From positions 1-27,889 of IMG/VR virus record IMGVR_UViG_3300007735_000568: 27,889 nt of DNA; one strand, given 5' to 3'. This document shows positions 1-7,626 of the stretch, piece after piece. Position 1 is the stretch's first letter; each line of letters starts with the position of its first letter. A model generated the notes under the pieces. That model saw nothing but the letters and a program-made list of their open reading frames with translations, did not search any database and was not told the DNA's origin. The DNA comes from a virus. Both the position numbers and the translations under genes were made by a program.

Positions 1-2
1 GT

Positions 3-731
3 GGATTAAGTGGTAGCGGCGGTACATCTGGTACTTCAGGCACAAGTGGAACAAGTGGTACAAGCGGAAGTAGTGGAACCAGTGGCAGCTCCGGTGTTAG
101 CGGTGGAAGTGGTGCAAGCGGTGCAAGTGGTACCAGTGGTAGTAGTGGTACCAGTGGAAGTAGTGGAACAAGTGGTAGCAGTGGTACAAACGGAAGCAGT
201 GGAAATAGTGGAAGTAGTGGCAGCAGTGGTATAAGTAATACAAGTGGTACAAGTGGAACCAGTGGTACAAGTGGTAGCAGTGGTACAAGCGGAAGTAGTG
301 GATCAAGTGGAAGATCTGGTACCAATGGTAGCAGCGGTATAAGTGATACGAGTGGTACGAGTGGTACAAGCGGAAGTAGTGGTACGAGTGGTACAAGCGG
401 AAGTAGCGGTAGATCTGGAAGTACCGGTACAAGTGGTACAAGTGGTACAAGCGGAACCAGTGGTACAAGCGGAAGTAGTGGAACCAGTGGTAGCTCTGGT
501 GTTAGCGGTGGAAGTGGTGCAAGTGGTGCAAGTGGTACAAGCGGAACTAGTGGCAGCAGTGGAAGTAGTGGTACAGCTGGAACAAGTGGAACAAGTGGTG
601 TAAGTGCTGGAGGCGGTGCTAGTGCTAGCAGTGGCAGTAGTGGTGCATCTGGTACTAGTGGTAGTAGCGGAACAAGTGGCTCAAGCGGTATTAGTGCGCC
701 TAGTGGTACAAGCGGTATTAGCGGTGGTAGT
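3..731 (+). repeat. Nine-base-periodic repeat encoding Gly-X-Ser triplets
   Basis: The region is a string of GGN-ACN-AGY-type codons with 9-nt periodicity, read as GTS/GSS/GAS triplets. It holds a long in-frame duplication: 56-133 and 461-538 agree at about 75 of 78 bases, and the three differences are all synonymous. This suggests recombination or slippage within the shaft, followed by selection at protein level. Long open frames on the other strand or in other phases here are by-products of the repeat. Confidence 0.9.
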
Positions 732-1163
732 TTTACTGATCAGCCAAACTTTTTGGTAAAAACTACAAGTTTAACTACACTTCAAAGTGTTAATTTCTTG
801 AGTGTGGGTGCTAGTGGAACTACATTGACTGTTACTGGTACAGTTAGTGCTACTACATTGATTGAAACTTCTACTGAAAGTAGCAAAACTGATATTACAC
901 CGTTATTGCCTCCTCAATTGGATAAAATAGTACAATTAAATCCTGTATCGTTTAGATATAAGAGTAACAATGAATATAGCATTGGTTTAATAGCTGAAGA
1001 AGTGGTTAAAATATATCCTGAATTTGTTAGTTACGATGATTATGGAAATATATCTGGTATAAATTATAGTAAATTAACAGCTGTATTAATACAGGGTGTT
1101 AAAGAATTGAAGCAGATAGTTGATGAACAACAAATAACAATAAATCGATTGATAAATAAATAA
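3..1163 (+). CDS. Tail fibre/adhesin with Gly-Thr-Ser repeat and C-terminal S74 intramolecular chaperone (5' partial)
   Basis: The frame is open from base 3 to the TAA at 1161-1163, so the gene begins before the window. The first ~243 codons are almost pure Gly-X-Y triplets (GTS, GSS, GAS), a collagen-like or otherwise extended fibrous shaft. A short beta-rich stretch follows (TTLQSVNFLSVGASGTTLTV). The C-terminal ~95 residues match the peptidase S74 / endosialidase chaperone pattern: STESSK then TDI, LNPVSFRYK, IGLIAEEV, a YSKLTAVLIQGVKELK helix and a terminal coiled coil. Such domains trimerise the fibre and then cut themselves off before a serine. The Ser-x4-Lys spacing in STESSK suits this, but the exact cleavage site is inference. 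The second fibre gene starts 10 nt downstream. The role is probably receptor binding at the tail tip. Confidence 0.85.
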   Translation, partial: GLSGSGGTSGTSGTSGTSGTSGSSGTSGSSGVSGGSGASGASGTSGSSGTSGSSGTSGSSGTNGSSGNSGSSGSSGISNTSGTSGTSGTSGSSGTSGSSGSSGRSGTNGSSGISDTSGTSGTSGSSGTSGTSGSSGRSGSTGTSGTSGTSGTSGTSGSSGTSGSSGVSGGSGASGASGTSGTSGSSGSSGTAGTSGTSGVSAGGGASASSGSSGASGTSGSSGTSGSSGISAPSGTSGISGGSFTDQPNFLVKTTSLTTLQSVNFLSVGASGTTLTVTGTVSATTLIETSTESSKTDITPLLPPQLDKIVQLNPVSFRYKSNNEYSIGLIAEEVVKIYPEFVSYDDYGNISGINYSKLTAVLIQGVKELKQIVDEQQITINRLINK

Positions 1164-1172
1164 TTATATTAT

Positions 1173-4133
1173 ATGGCAATATTACAAGGCGCTAGAGTTA
1201 CAGGATCAATTATAGCTACGCAATTTATAAAAGCTACTAGTTTCAGTGGCAGTGTTACTTCATCTAAGTTGTATGTACAAGGATCAGTTGGTATAGGCAC
1301 AACAAGTCCATATTCTAAATTAACTGTTTCTGTACCCGCTACAAATACAATTTCAACCGCTGATAGTTCAAATACAGCAGGTCTTACAATTTCCGGAACT
1401 GGAAATTTGGTAAGATTACAATTCGGAGTTGGAAGCAATACACTTGGTCCATATGGTGGTTGGATACAAGCTAGTTATGATAATACGGGTGGAAACAATG
1501 GAATAGAACCACTTTTATTAAATCCATCAGGTGGTAATGTTGGTATAGGAACAAGTAGTCCGTCTCAATTGGTCGAAGCATACAAATCATCAAATTCTGA
1601 TATTGTTTTTAAAATAACCAATCCAAGCACAGGTAGTGTTGCAACAGCGCAATATTATGCAAGTAACGGTACAACACAATCTCAATTTTTTCATACAGGC
1701 ACAAATTTTGCTGGTGCTGGAGTACTTAACTATGCTGGTTTAGGTGGTATATACAATTCTGCTACAGGTATATCACTGGCTGCTACTAACGCATCTGGTG
1801 TAATATTATTTGGTACAGGCACATCTGCTACTGAAAGAATGCGTATTGCTAGTAATGGCAATGTTGGTATAGGCACAAGTAGTCCTGGTGCTAAATTGGA
1901 TGTAAATGGAGATGTATATATTTCGCCTAATACTGCGGGTAAAAATACATTTATACTTTCAACAAATGCTTCCAATGATGCTCGTTTGTTAATGAGAAGT
2001 GACACTACTACCAAAGTAGATATTCAAGCAAATGGTACATCTTATTTTAATGGTGGTAATGTTGGTATAGGCACAACAAGTCCATCTGCAAAATTACATG
2101 TAAGTGGTTCTTCCACAGCTTTAGGAGGATTATTTAACGGAAGATTGTTTGTTGGTACTACAACCGGTGTTGGTCAAGATTTTGTATCTGTAAAATTTAA
2201 TAGTGGCGGAACATATAGTCAAGCTATAAACATAGTTGATAGCAACAGTTCAGCAAATAATTCTGCTTATTTGGTTCTACGTAGATCAGATGATACTTAC
2301 ATGGGTAATATACGTCGTGGTAGCACTGATAATGCTATATACGTTGGTGGTAATAGTTATTTAGCATTGGGTTCAGGTGATACTGAAAGAGTAAGAATTG
2401 ATAGTAGTGGTAATGTTGGCGTTGGCACAACAAGTCCTACAAAATTATTACATTTATACGCCGGTAATGATTATGCAAGTGTACGTTTGCAAAATACTGC
2501 AGCTGATAAAGTATGGGATTTAGTTCCATCAGTTCCAGGAGTAGCAAATAGTGGATTTAGTATATATAATTTAACAGATACTAGTGTACCATTTCATATT
2601 AAAAATGATGGTAATGTCGGTATAGCCACAACAAGTCCTAATAGTTCACTGCAAGTAGCGGGCAGCGCTACGATAGGTCCATATAATACTTTGTATGCTG
2701 GTACGGGTGTAAATTCACTGAATATAAATGCTGCTTCATATCCAGTTTTAGCGCTTTATTATGGCACAACTTTAGCTGGTACTTTTACGGGTTATTCAGA
2801 TCACGTAGCTATAAACACACCAGCTTCAAAATATATTTCATTTGAACCGAATGATTCTGAAATAATGCGTTTGACAAGCGCTGGTAATGTTGGTATAGGC
2901 ACAAGTAGTCCTACTCAAAAACTACAAGTTCTCGGTGGTATAAAAATAGGTAATAAGTTATATGAAGTGCCTATTGATACACTAAGCGCTTCTGGCACAC
3001 AAGCTCAAAGATTTGAAATTGCTAGAGTATTTATAGACTATAACGATTGGAATCAAACCGGACCTGTAGAAATTGAAGTACGTGAAAACTATTATAGCGA
3101 TGGTTTCTTCAAGAGATATATATTTTCTTATGGTTATAACAGCGGCAATGTTGGTAGATTATTTTTGGTAGAATCAAACGCATTTAGTAGTACCGATTGC
3201 AGAGTTGGTATTGGATCTGCAGTACAAACTAGTGGTGATATCTATTATGTGCCAATTTATGTTGAATTGGATTATTATGCTAGAGCAGATGTATTGGTAC
3301 GTACAAATAGAGATAGAACAACCAATGATTCTTCTACATCTGGCGGAGTTATTTATATCAATTCTGGTCCAACTGGTACAAACATTTCATCATTTGACTC
3401 AGATGAAGTTACATATGTTTCAGCATACGCAAGCAAAACAAATTTAGGTAACGCTGGCAATGTAGGTATAGGTACAACAAGTCCTGTTAATAAATTGCAT
3501 GTATCTGGATCATCTACTAATTTGCCTTTAAAACTAGAAGGTTTGACAAGTAACGCAACTGGATATTTTCTAACAGTTGATAATACAACCGGCGTTGTAT
3601 ACAAATCTACCGGTGGTGCTAATGGAACAAGTGGTACCAGTGGCGCAAATGGCAGTCCAGGCAGTCCGGGTAGCAGTGGTACCAATGGAACGAGTGGTAC
3701 CAGTGGCGCAAATGGCAGTCCAGGCACCAGCGGCACCAGTGGTGCAAATGGTAGTCCTGGATCCAGCGGTGTCACTGGAACGAGTGGTAGTAGTGGTTCA
3801 TCTGTTGGTGGGTCACCTGTTAGAGCTTATGTTTATTTCAATGGTACAGGCACAGTTGCTATTAACGGATCAGATAACGTATCATCAATCACAGACAATG
3901 GCGTTGGTGATTATACTGTTAATTTTACCACCGCATTTGTGGATGCGTATTACACTGTTGCTGGTACTTGTACATTAGACTTTACAAATGCAAGTAGCTT
4001 ATATAACGTTGGATTGTTTGTACCTAGACAAGCCAATGCGCAAGTAGCAGGTAGTTGTAGATTGGCTTGTGAATATTATAATAATACATTATATGATTGT
4101 GTAGCTGTAAGAGCTGAATTTGTTAGAGCTTAA
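1173..4133 (+). CDS. Large tail fibre/adhesin with NVGIGTTSP modules, collagen-like linker and C-terminal tip domain
   Basis: A 986-residue protein. The N-terminus (MAILQGARVTGSIIATQF) is followed by eight copies of a motif close to N-V-G-I-G-T-(T/S)-S-P-x-x-K-L, spaced irregularly between residues ~39 and ~790. This motif is common in phage and bacterial fibre proteins and probably marks repeated beta-structured modules. Residues ~814-877 are Gly-X-Y triplets (GTS, GSP, GAN). The last ~105 residues (from VRAYVYFNGTGTVAI) form a tip domain of a type often found at the end of marine phage fibres, with the recognisable core SSITDNGVGDYTVNFTTAF. It lacks an S74 chaperone, unlike the upstream gene. 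It is probably a receptor-binding or decoration fibre; its exact place on the virion is unknown. It starts at ATGGC with no clear Shine-Dalgarno sequence. Confidence 0.85.
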   Translation: MAILQGARVTGSIIATQFIKATSFSGSVTSSKLYVQGSVGIGTTSPYSKLTVSVPATNTISTADSSNTAGLTISGTGNLVRLQFGVGSNTLGPYGGWIQASYDNTGGNNGIEPLLLNPSGGNVGIGTSSPSQLVEAYKSSNSDIVFKITNPSTGSVATAQYYASNGTTQSQFFHTGTNFAGAGVLNYAGLGGIYNSATGISLAATNASGVILFGTGTSATERMRIASNGNVGIGTSSPGAKLDVNGDVYISPNTAGKNTFILSTNASNDARLLMRSDTTTKVDIQANGTSYFNGGNVGIGTTSPSAKLHVSGSSTALGGLFNGRLFVGTTTGVGQDFVSVKFNSGGTYSQAINIVDSNSSANNSAYLVLRRSDDTYMGNIRRGSTDNAIYVGGNSYLALGSGDTERVRIDSSGNVGVGTTSPTKLLHLYAGNDYASVRLQNTAADKVWDLVPSVPGVANSGFSIYNLTDTSVPFHIKNDGNVGIATTSPNSSLQVAGSATIGPYNTLYAGTGVNSLNINAASYPVLALYYGTTLAGTFTGYSDHVAINTPASKYISFEPNDSEIMRLTSAGNVGIGTSSPTQKLQVLGGIKIGNKLYEVPIDTLSASGTQAQRFEIARVFIDYNDWNQTGPVEIEVRENYYSDGFFKRYIFSYGYNSGNVGRLFLVESNAFSSTDCRVGIGSAVQTSGDIYYVPIYVELDYYARADVLVRTNRDRTTNDSSTSGGVIYINSGPTGTNISSFDSDEVTYVSAYASKTNLGNAGNVGIGTTSPVNKLHVSGSSTNLPLKLEGLTSNATGYFLTVDNTTGVVYKSTGGANGTSGTSGANGSPGSPGSSGTNGTSGTSGANGSPGTSGTSGANGSPGSSGVTGTSGSSGSSVGGSPVRAYVYFNGTGTVAINGSDNVSSITDNGVGDYTVNFTTAFVDAYYTVAGTCTLDFTNASSLYNVGLFVPRQANAQVAGSCRLACEYYNNTLYDCVAVRAEFVRA
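3612..3803 (+). repeat. Collagen-like Gly-X-Y repeat inside the second fibre gene
   Basis: About 64 codons of Gly-X-Y triplets (GTS, GAN, GSP, GSS) link the modular fibre body to the C-terminal tip domain. Internally the block with GTSGANGSPG recurs three times, with near-identical DNA. Confidence 0.85.
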
Positions 4134-4152
4134 ATTAAAATTAATATAACAC

Positions 4153-4181
4153 TTGACTTTTGCTTTTATATAAAGTATAAG
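4153..4181 (+). promoter_or_regulatory. Candidate sigma70-type promoter for the HAD-nucleotidyltransferase gene
   Basis: TTGACT (4153-4158), a 17-nt spacer and TATAAG (4176-4181) lie about 112 nt before the start codon at 4294. The -35 region is part of the 10-mer TTGACTTTTG, which recurs exactly at 18879. A host-type early or middle promoter is the likely reading. Confidence 0.55.
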
Positions 4182-4190
4182 CTAAAGCTA

Positions 4191-4269
4191 GCGCTTAGTT
4201 AACTAAATGGTTAAGTTAATTATTAAATAATAATACTAAAATATTAATAGTTAAATTAACTGTAAGCGC
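4191..4269 (+). promoter_or_regulatory. Nested inverted repeats in the leader of the 4294 gene
   Basis: GCGCTTA (4191-4197) is complementary to TAAGCGC (4263-4269). Just inside, GTTAA (4198-4202) pairs with TTAAC (4256-4260). A further 8-base pair of arms, AGTTAATT (4214-4221) and AATTAACT (4254-4261), competes with part of this. The 160-nt intergenic stretch 4134-4293 is otherwise very AT-rich with no open frame of note. A structured mRNA leader is the inference. Confidence 0.4.
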
Positions 4270-4281
4270 ATAATATGCTAC

Positions 4282-4288
4282 TATTTAT
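4282..4288 (+). promoter_or_regulatory. TATTTAT box upstream of 4294 gene
   Basis: TATTTAT lies 5 nt before the ATG at 4294, within TATTTATTATAAATG. The same box precedes several tail genes at a similar distance. It may be a late promoter -10 element or a start-site element. Confidence 0.4.
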
Positions 4289-4293
4289 TATAA

Positions 4294-5457
4294 ATGATTA
4301 CTAATAAACATAAAATATATTTGGATATGGATGGTGTGATAAGTGATTGGGAATTGCAATTCAAGCGATATAGTGGTGGTGTACCTGTTGAAACTTATGA
4401 TGCTGAACACGGTAAAAAGAATAGATTTAAGTTTGTAGATAAGAATTGTCCTGAATACTATTCTAGTATGCCTTGGATGAAAGATGGCAGATTGCTTTAT
4501 AATTTTGTATCAAATTTGCCTGTAGAGATATTGAGTCATGCGCCTACCAATTTGGCATATGTTGGTAAAAAGCAGTGGTTAGCCAATAACAATATTGATA
4601 TTAAAGCTAATTTGGTACCGCATAGAAATTTAAAAGCAAAGTTTGCAACTCCTGATAGTATTTTGATAGATGACCGTGAAGATAATGTAAATGATTTTAT
4701 CAAAGCCGGTGGCAAAGCAATATTGCATAAAAGCGCAATAGATACAATTAATAAACTAAAAGAAATGTTGGGTATTAAAGAATCTCATAGAATTTATAAT
4801 AGCATTTTAAATCCTGAGATATGGGCTACTGAAAATGCTATTAAACCTGACGTATTAAACAAGTTATTAACTATTGCAAATACTTTTTACAAAGATACTG
4901 ATTTGAATGTACCGCTTGAAAATATATACTTTCTTGGCAGTACCGCTGGATATAATTGGACACCAACAAGTGATATTGACTTACATTTGGTTGTAGATTT
5001 TTCCAAAATTGATTCAAATGAAGAATTGGTTAAGAATTATGTGGATGGCTTAAAAAGCAAATGGAATGAAAACCACAACATTAGAATAGGCAATCATCCT
5101 GTGGAAGTTTACATTCAAGATATTAAAGAAATCAATAGAAGTCAAGCTGTATATAGTTTGATGAAAAATGAATGGGTAAAAAAGCCAAAAATAGAAGACA
5201 TTCAGATTGATAAAGATGCTATTACAAAGAAATACAAACAATATGTTTTGTTTATTTCCACAGCTATAAAAGAACAAAATTTAGATAAATTAAAGCGTCT
5301 GGTTAAACGTTTGTATGAAATGAGAGAAGCTGGATTAAGTAAGAGTGGCGAATATAGTACAGAAAACTTGGTATTTAAACTTTTAAGATCCACAGGTTAC
5401 GTTAATCAATTAAAAGATGCTATCACAAATATTACAGATAAAAATTTGAGTAAATAA
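4294..5457 (+). CDS. HAD-family 5'-nucleotidase-like phosphatase fused to a Pol-beta-type nucleotidyltransferase
   Basis: A 387-residue two-domain enzyme. Residues 1-155 have the HAD pattern: DMDG (D11, D13), a Ser motif in LSHAP (S81), and LIDDRED (D126-D127) followed by AGGKAILH, as in 5'(3')-deoxyribonucleotidase-type HADs. Residues ~170-280 carry a nucleotidyltransferase core: NPEIW, LGSTAGYNW (G215, S216), SDIDLHLVVDF (D227, D229) and a third candidate carboxylate in VEVYIQD (E271). The NTase part resembles a family widespread in phages with unknown substrate. Both active sites look intact, so the protein may couple dephosphorylation of a nucleotide with nucleotidyl transfer; that coupling is inference. 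It has its own sigma70-like promoter and a long leader. The minus-strand endonuclease ends 9 nt away and converges on it. Confidence 0.8.
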   Translation: MITNKHKIYLDMDGVISDWELQFKRYSGGVPVETYDAEHGKKNRFKFVDKNCPEYYSSMPWMKDGRLLYNFVSNLPVEILSHAPTNLAYVGKKQWLANNNIDIKANLVPHRNLKAKFATPDSILIDDREDNVNDFIKAGGKAILHKSAIDTINKLKEMLGIKESHRIYNSILNPEIWATENAIKPDVLNKLLTIANTFYKDTDLNVPLENIYFLGSTAGYNWTPTSDIDLHLVVDFSKIDSNEELVKNYVDGLKSKWNENHNIRIGNHPVEVYIQDIKEINRSQAVYSLMKNEWVKKPKIEDIQIDKDAITKKYKQYVLFISTAIKEQNLDKLKRLVKRLYEMREAGLSKSGEYSTENLVFKLLRSTGYVNQLKDAITNITDKNLSK

Positions 5458-5466
5458 TAAAAAACT

Positions 5467-6972
5467 TTATATATCAGTCCACACCCATTTACCATTGCCA
5501 CAGTCCCAAATTCGATCATATCCATTCAACTGCATATTTTGCCATTCGGTTAAAGATTGATCAAAATTGGTCATAAGTTTATTTAATTTATGTTTTTGAA
5601 ATGTCATTCGATTAAATAAAATTTTATAATCTGGACTTATATACCAATAATTTGGTGTGGTATTTTCAATAAAAATAAAACCTAAATTTTGATATACTAT
5701 TCCATCAAAATATCTTTTATCGTTGTAAGACACAATGCTTTTAGGAGAATGGTTTTTAATAAAATGTTTAAACAATCGTGATGCAGCTCCTACGACAGAT
5801 GTGTTTAGTTTATTGCAATAACGATACATTTCGTATTGAATTTTTTTATCAAATCTAGACTTAACAAATGTCATTAATGAAACCAATTGATTATTGTGGT
5901 ACAAGCCATATTTTATAGAAGATTTGTCTTTTCCTTGTAAATGATTAACTTCTAAAAAATTATTTTTTTCATTTTCAGTTACTGGACGTAAATCACAATC
6001 ACGCGCGTAAATTTTACTAATATTAGTTTTTAACAGATAATGAATCACAGATTGGACAATTTCTTTTTTATAAACCCATTCATTTTCAAATATGTGTATC
6101 AAACGTATACCCTTGGATCCACAACTGCGACTTTTATTTAAATGATAGTGTTTTTTAATGCCATTGCCATTTTCACTGTGCCAGTACAAACCATTTAGTT
6201 CAATAGCTAGATTTTCAGAGGGTATATAAATATCTAATTCTTTGCCATTAAGAACTGTTCTATCTTTTCTTTTTACAATAATGTTGTCTCCTACAATAGA
6301 TTTTACAAAATGATATATTTCATTTTCAATAGTATCTTTATCCAAAGGATTACAATAATTACAAAAAATGTGATTCAATTTATAAACATCAGTTTCAAAA
6401 ACCTTATTACACTTTGCACACGAAAACTTATATTTGTTTTTATACAAATACCCCTTATACTCAGATTCAGAAAACAAAGGAATTATGTTTCTAACTTCAC
6501 AATAACTTTTGATAAAACCAAATCGTTCTAGCTTATATTTTTCTGCAATATTTTTCCTCACAGTGATATCTTTTAAAACATTATCAACACCATATTTTTC
6601 AATGCATGTAGATTTTATTTTTTCAATGTTATTATAGTTTTCATTGCCGTATTTCTTTAGTTTTGTTTTTTTAACACTGTGTTTATATAAATCTAATTTA
6701 CTATAAAATTCCACTCCGTATTTATCAAAAATCGCTTTTTTAAAATTCCGTTTCGTTTCCTCAGTTTGCATTGGATGCATTCCATTATACTTTTGAAAAT
6801 ATGTTTTCTTTTGTGAATCACGCATTTTATTCAAAACATCTACGTTTGAATTCGAACATTTTTTACTACAATATGTTGATTTGTTTCTTTTATAAAAAGA
6901 AACTTGATACTTGTTATTGCAAGTACGACAAATCTTTTCAACAAAATCCGGATTATTTTTTGGTCTACTCAT
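5467..6972 (-). CDS. EDxHD (Vsr-like) homing endonuclease with zinc fingers
   Basis: A 501-residue protein and the only convincing gene on the minus strand. Residues 15-39 form a CxxC...CxxxC finger (C15, C18, C35, C39). Residues ~60-145 hold KYG-centred repeats typical of phage homing nucleases (FDKYGVEFYSK, EKYGVDNVLKD). A second finger lies at C185, C188, C204, C207. The nuclease core follows: E218 in ENEIYHFV, D247 in ELDIYI, E258 and W264-H265 in AIELNGLYWHSE, then GIRLIHIFENEW. This is the EDxHD arrangement known from Hef- and I-Bth0305I-like enzymes. The C-terminal ~200 residues (from ARDCDLRPV to the end) match an extension often seen in these proteins. It sits alone between the 4294 gene and the tail tube gene, consistent with insertion as a free-standing selfish gene. 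No clear promoter was identified in 6973-7075 on its strand. Confidence 0.85.
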   Translation of the reverse strand: MSRPKNNPDFVEKICRTCNNKYQVSFYKRNKSTYCSKKCSNSNVDVLNKMRDSQKKTYFQKYNGMHPMQTEETKRNFKKAIFDKYGVEFYSKLDLYKHSVKKTKLKKYGNENYNNIEKIKSTCIEKYGVDNVLKDITVRKNIAEKYKLERFGFIKSYCEVRNIIPLFSESEYKGYLYKNKYKFSCAKCNKVFETDVYKLNHIFCNYCNPLDKDTIENEIYHFVKSIVGDNIIVKRKDRTVLNGKELDIYIPSENLAIELNGLYWHSENGNGIKKHYHLNKSRSCGSKGIRLIHIFENEWVYKKEIVQSVIHYLLKTNISKIYARDCDLRPVTENEKNNFLEVNHLQGKDKSSIKYGLYHNNQLVSLMTFVKSRFDKKIQYEMYRYCNKLNTSVVGAASRLFKHFIKNHSPKSIVSYNDKRYFDGIVYQNLGFIFIENTTPNYWYISPDYKILFNRMTFQKHKLNKLMTNFDQSLTEWQNMQLNGYDRIWDCGNGKWVWTDI

Positions 6973-7046
6973 AATTTACTTTTGGCTCATACAAAGATAT
7001 ATATTAACAAATTATTACAATAAATCAAATAAATTTAAAATTTTAA

Positions 7047-7053
7047 TATTTAT
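7047..7053 (+). promoter_or_regulatory. TATTTAT box upstream of tail tube gene
   Basis: TATTTAT lies 22 nt before the ATG at 7076, within ATATTTATTATAAAG. The extra distance leaves room for a leader that contains a Shine-Dalgarno-like AGAAAGG (7059-7065), unlike the other genes that carry this box. Confidence 0.45.
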
Positions 7054-7075
7054 TATAAAGAAAGGTATATAATTT

Positions 7076-7567
7076 ATGGCAGAACTACTAAATCCAAGTG
7101 AAATATTCGCTACGGCATTCGAACCAAAAGTAAAGAATCGTTTTATTCTTTATGTTGATGGTATTCCATCATTCATTATCAAAAAGGTCAATCGTCCTAA
7201 ACTAACACAAGCCAAGAAGGAACTTGACCATATTAACGTAAAAACCTACTACAAGGGTAAAAGTGTATGGGATGAAATCAGTATGGAACTTTATGATCCA
7301 ATTGTACCATCCGGCGCTCAAGCAGTAATGGAATGGGTACGTTTGCACCACGAATCAGTTACTGGTCGCGATGGTTACCAAGACTTTTATAAGAAGGATT
7401 TAACAATTAACGTCTTGGGTCCAGTAGGTGACAAAGTAGAAGAATGGAAGTTGGTAGGTTCATTTATCGTAAGCGCTGATTTCCAAGAAATGGATTGGAG
7501 CGATGACGGTGCTGCTCAGATGATCAGTTTATCTGTAGCATACGATTACGCAATTCTCCAATATTAA
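7076..7567 (+). CDS. 19: Tail tube protein, T4 gp19-like
   Basis: 163 residues, the length usual for T4 gp19. The N-terminus MAELLNPSEIFATAFEPKVK, the segment RFILYVDGIPSFIIKKVNRP and the C-terminus with FQEMDWSDDGAAQMISLSVAYD fit the gp19-type tube fold that stacks as hexamers inside the contractile sheath. It has the best Shine-Dalgarno of the window's late genes (AGAAAGG about 10 nt before ATG) and ends at a strong terminator. Codon use looks more GC-ended than in its neighbours. Both features fit high expression of a protein needed in hundreds of copies. No sheath gene is present in the window. Confidence 0.92.
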   Translation: MAELLNPSEIFATAFEPKVKNRFILYVDGIPSFIIKKVNRPKLTQAKKELDHINVKTYYKGKSVWDEISMELYDPIVPSGAQAVMEWVRLHHESVTGRDGYQDFYKKDLTINVLGPVGDKVEEWKLVGSFIVSADFQEMDWSDDGAAQMISLSVAYDYAILQY

Positions 7568-7586
7568 TATTTATTGTATCAAAAAG

Positions 7587-7614
7587 AACCCCACATTTAT
7601 TTGTGGGGTTTTCT
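7587..7614 (+). terminator. Rho-independent terminator after the tail tube gene
   Basis: AACCCCACA (7587-7595), a 6-nt loop and TGTGGGGTT (7602-7610) form a perfect 9-bp stem running into TTTTCT. It lies 20 nt after the tail tube stop and isolates this highly expressed gene. It also argues that the next gene starts at 7627 or 7633, not inside the hairpin. Confidence 0.9.
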
Positions 7615-7620
7615 ATTTAT
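7614..7620 (+). promoter_or_regulatory. TATTTAT box upstream of the cytidylyltransferase-like gene
   Basis: TATTTAT directly follows the terminator and ends 6 nt before the ATG at 7627. After a strong terminator a new promoter is expected, so this copy favours a promoter role for the box. Confidence 0.45.
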
Positions 7621-7626
7621 TATTAT

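Noticed and set aside
97-468. Tyr/His-rich minus-strand open frame of 123 codons
   Set aside because: It is the antisense reading of the Gly-Thr-Ser repeat and simply mirrors its 9-nt periodicity. The plus-strand frame continues into a real S74 domain.
10-603. Val/Ala/Gln-rich plus-strand open frames in the first 600 bases
   Set aside because: They are out-of-phase readings of the same repeat; the frame that starts at base 3 is the coding one.
3-731. CRISPR array or satellite repeat
   Set aside because: There is no fixed repeat-spacer pattern. The periodicity is codon-based and open in one frame.
3353-3775. Pro/Leu-rich minus-strand open frame
   Set aside because: It is the antisense of the collagen-like part of the second fibre gene.
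5467-6972. Mismatch-repair Vsr enzyme
   Set aside because: The nuclease core is Vsr-like, but the zinc fingers, KYG repeats and C-terminal extension are those of phage homing endonucleases.
6973-7075. Minus-strand promoter for the homing endonuclease
   Set aside because: A TTGATT-16-TAATAT match exists on the minus strand, but the region is so AT-rich that such a weak match is expected by chance.
7603-7626. GTG 7603 as start of the cytidylyltransferase-like gene
   Set aside because: It lies inside the terminator hairpin; the conserved domain begins only after ATG 7627/7633.
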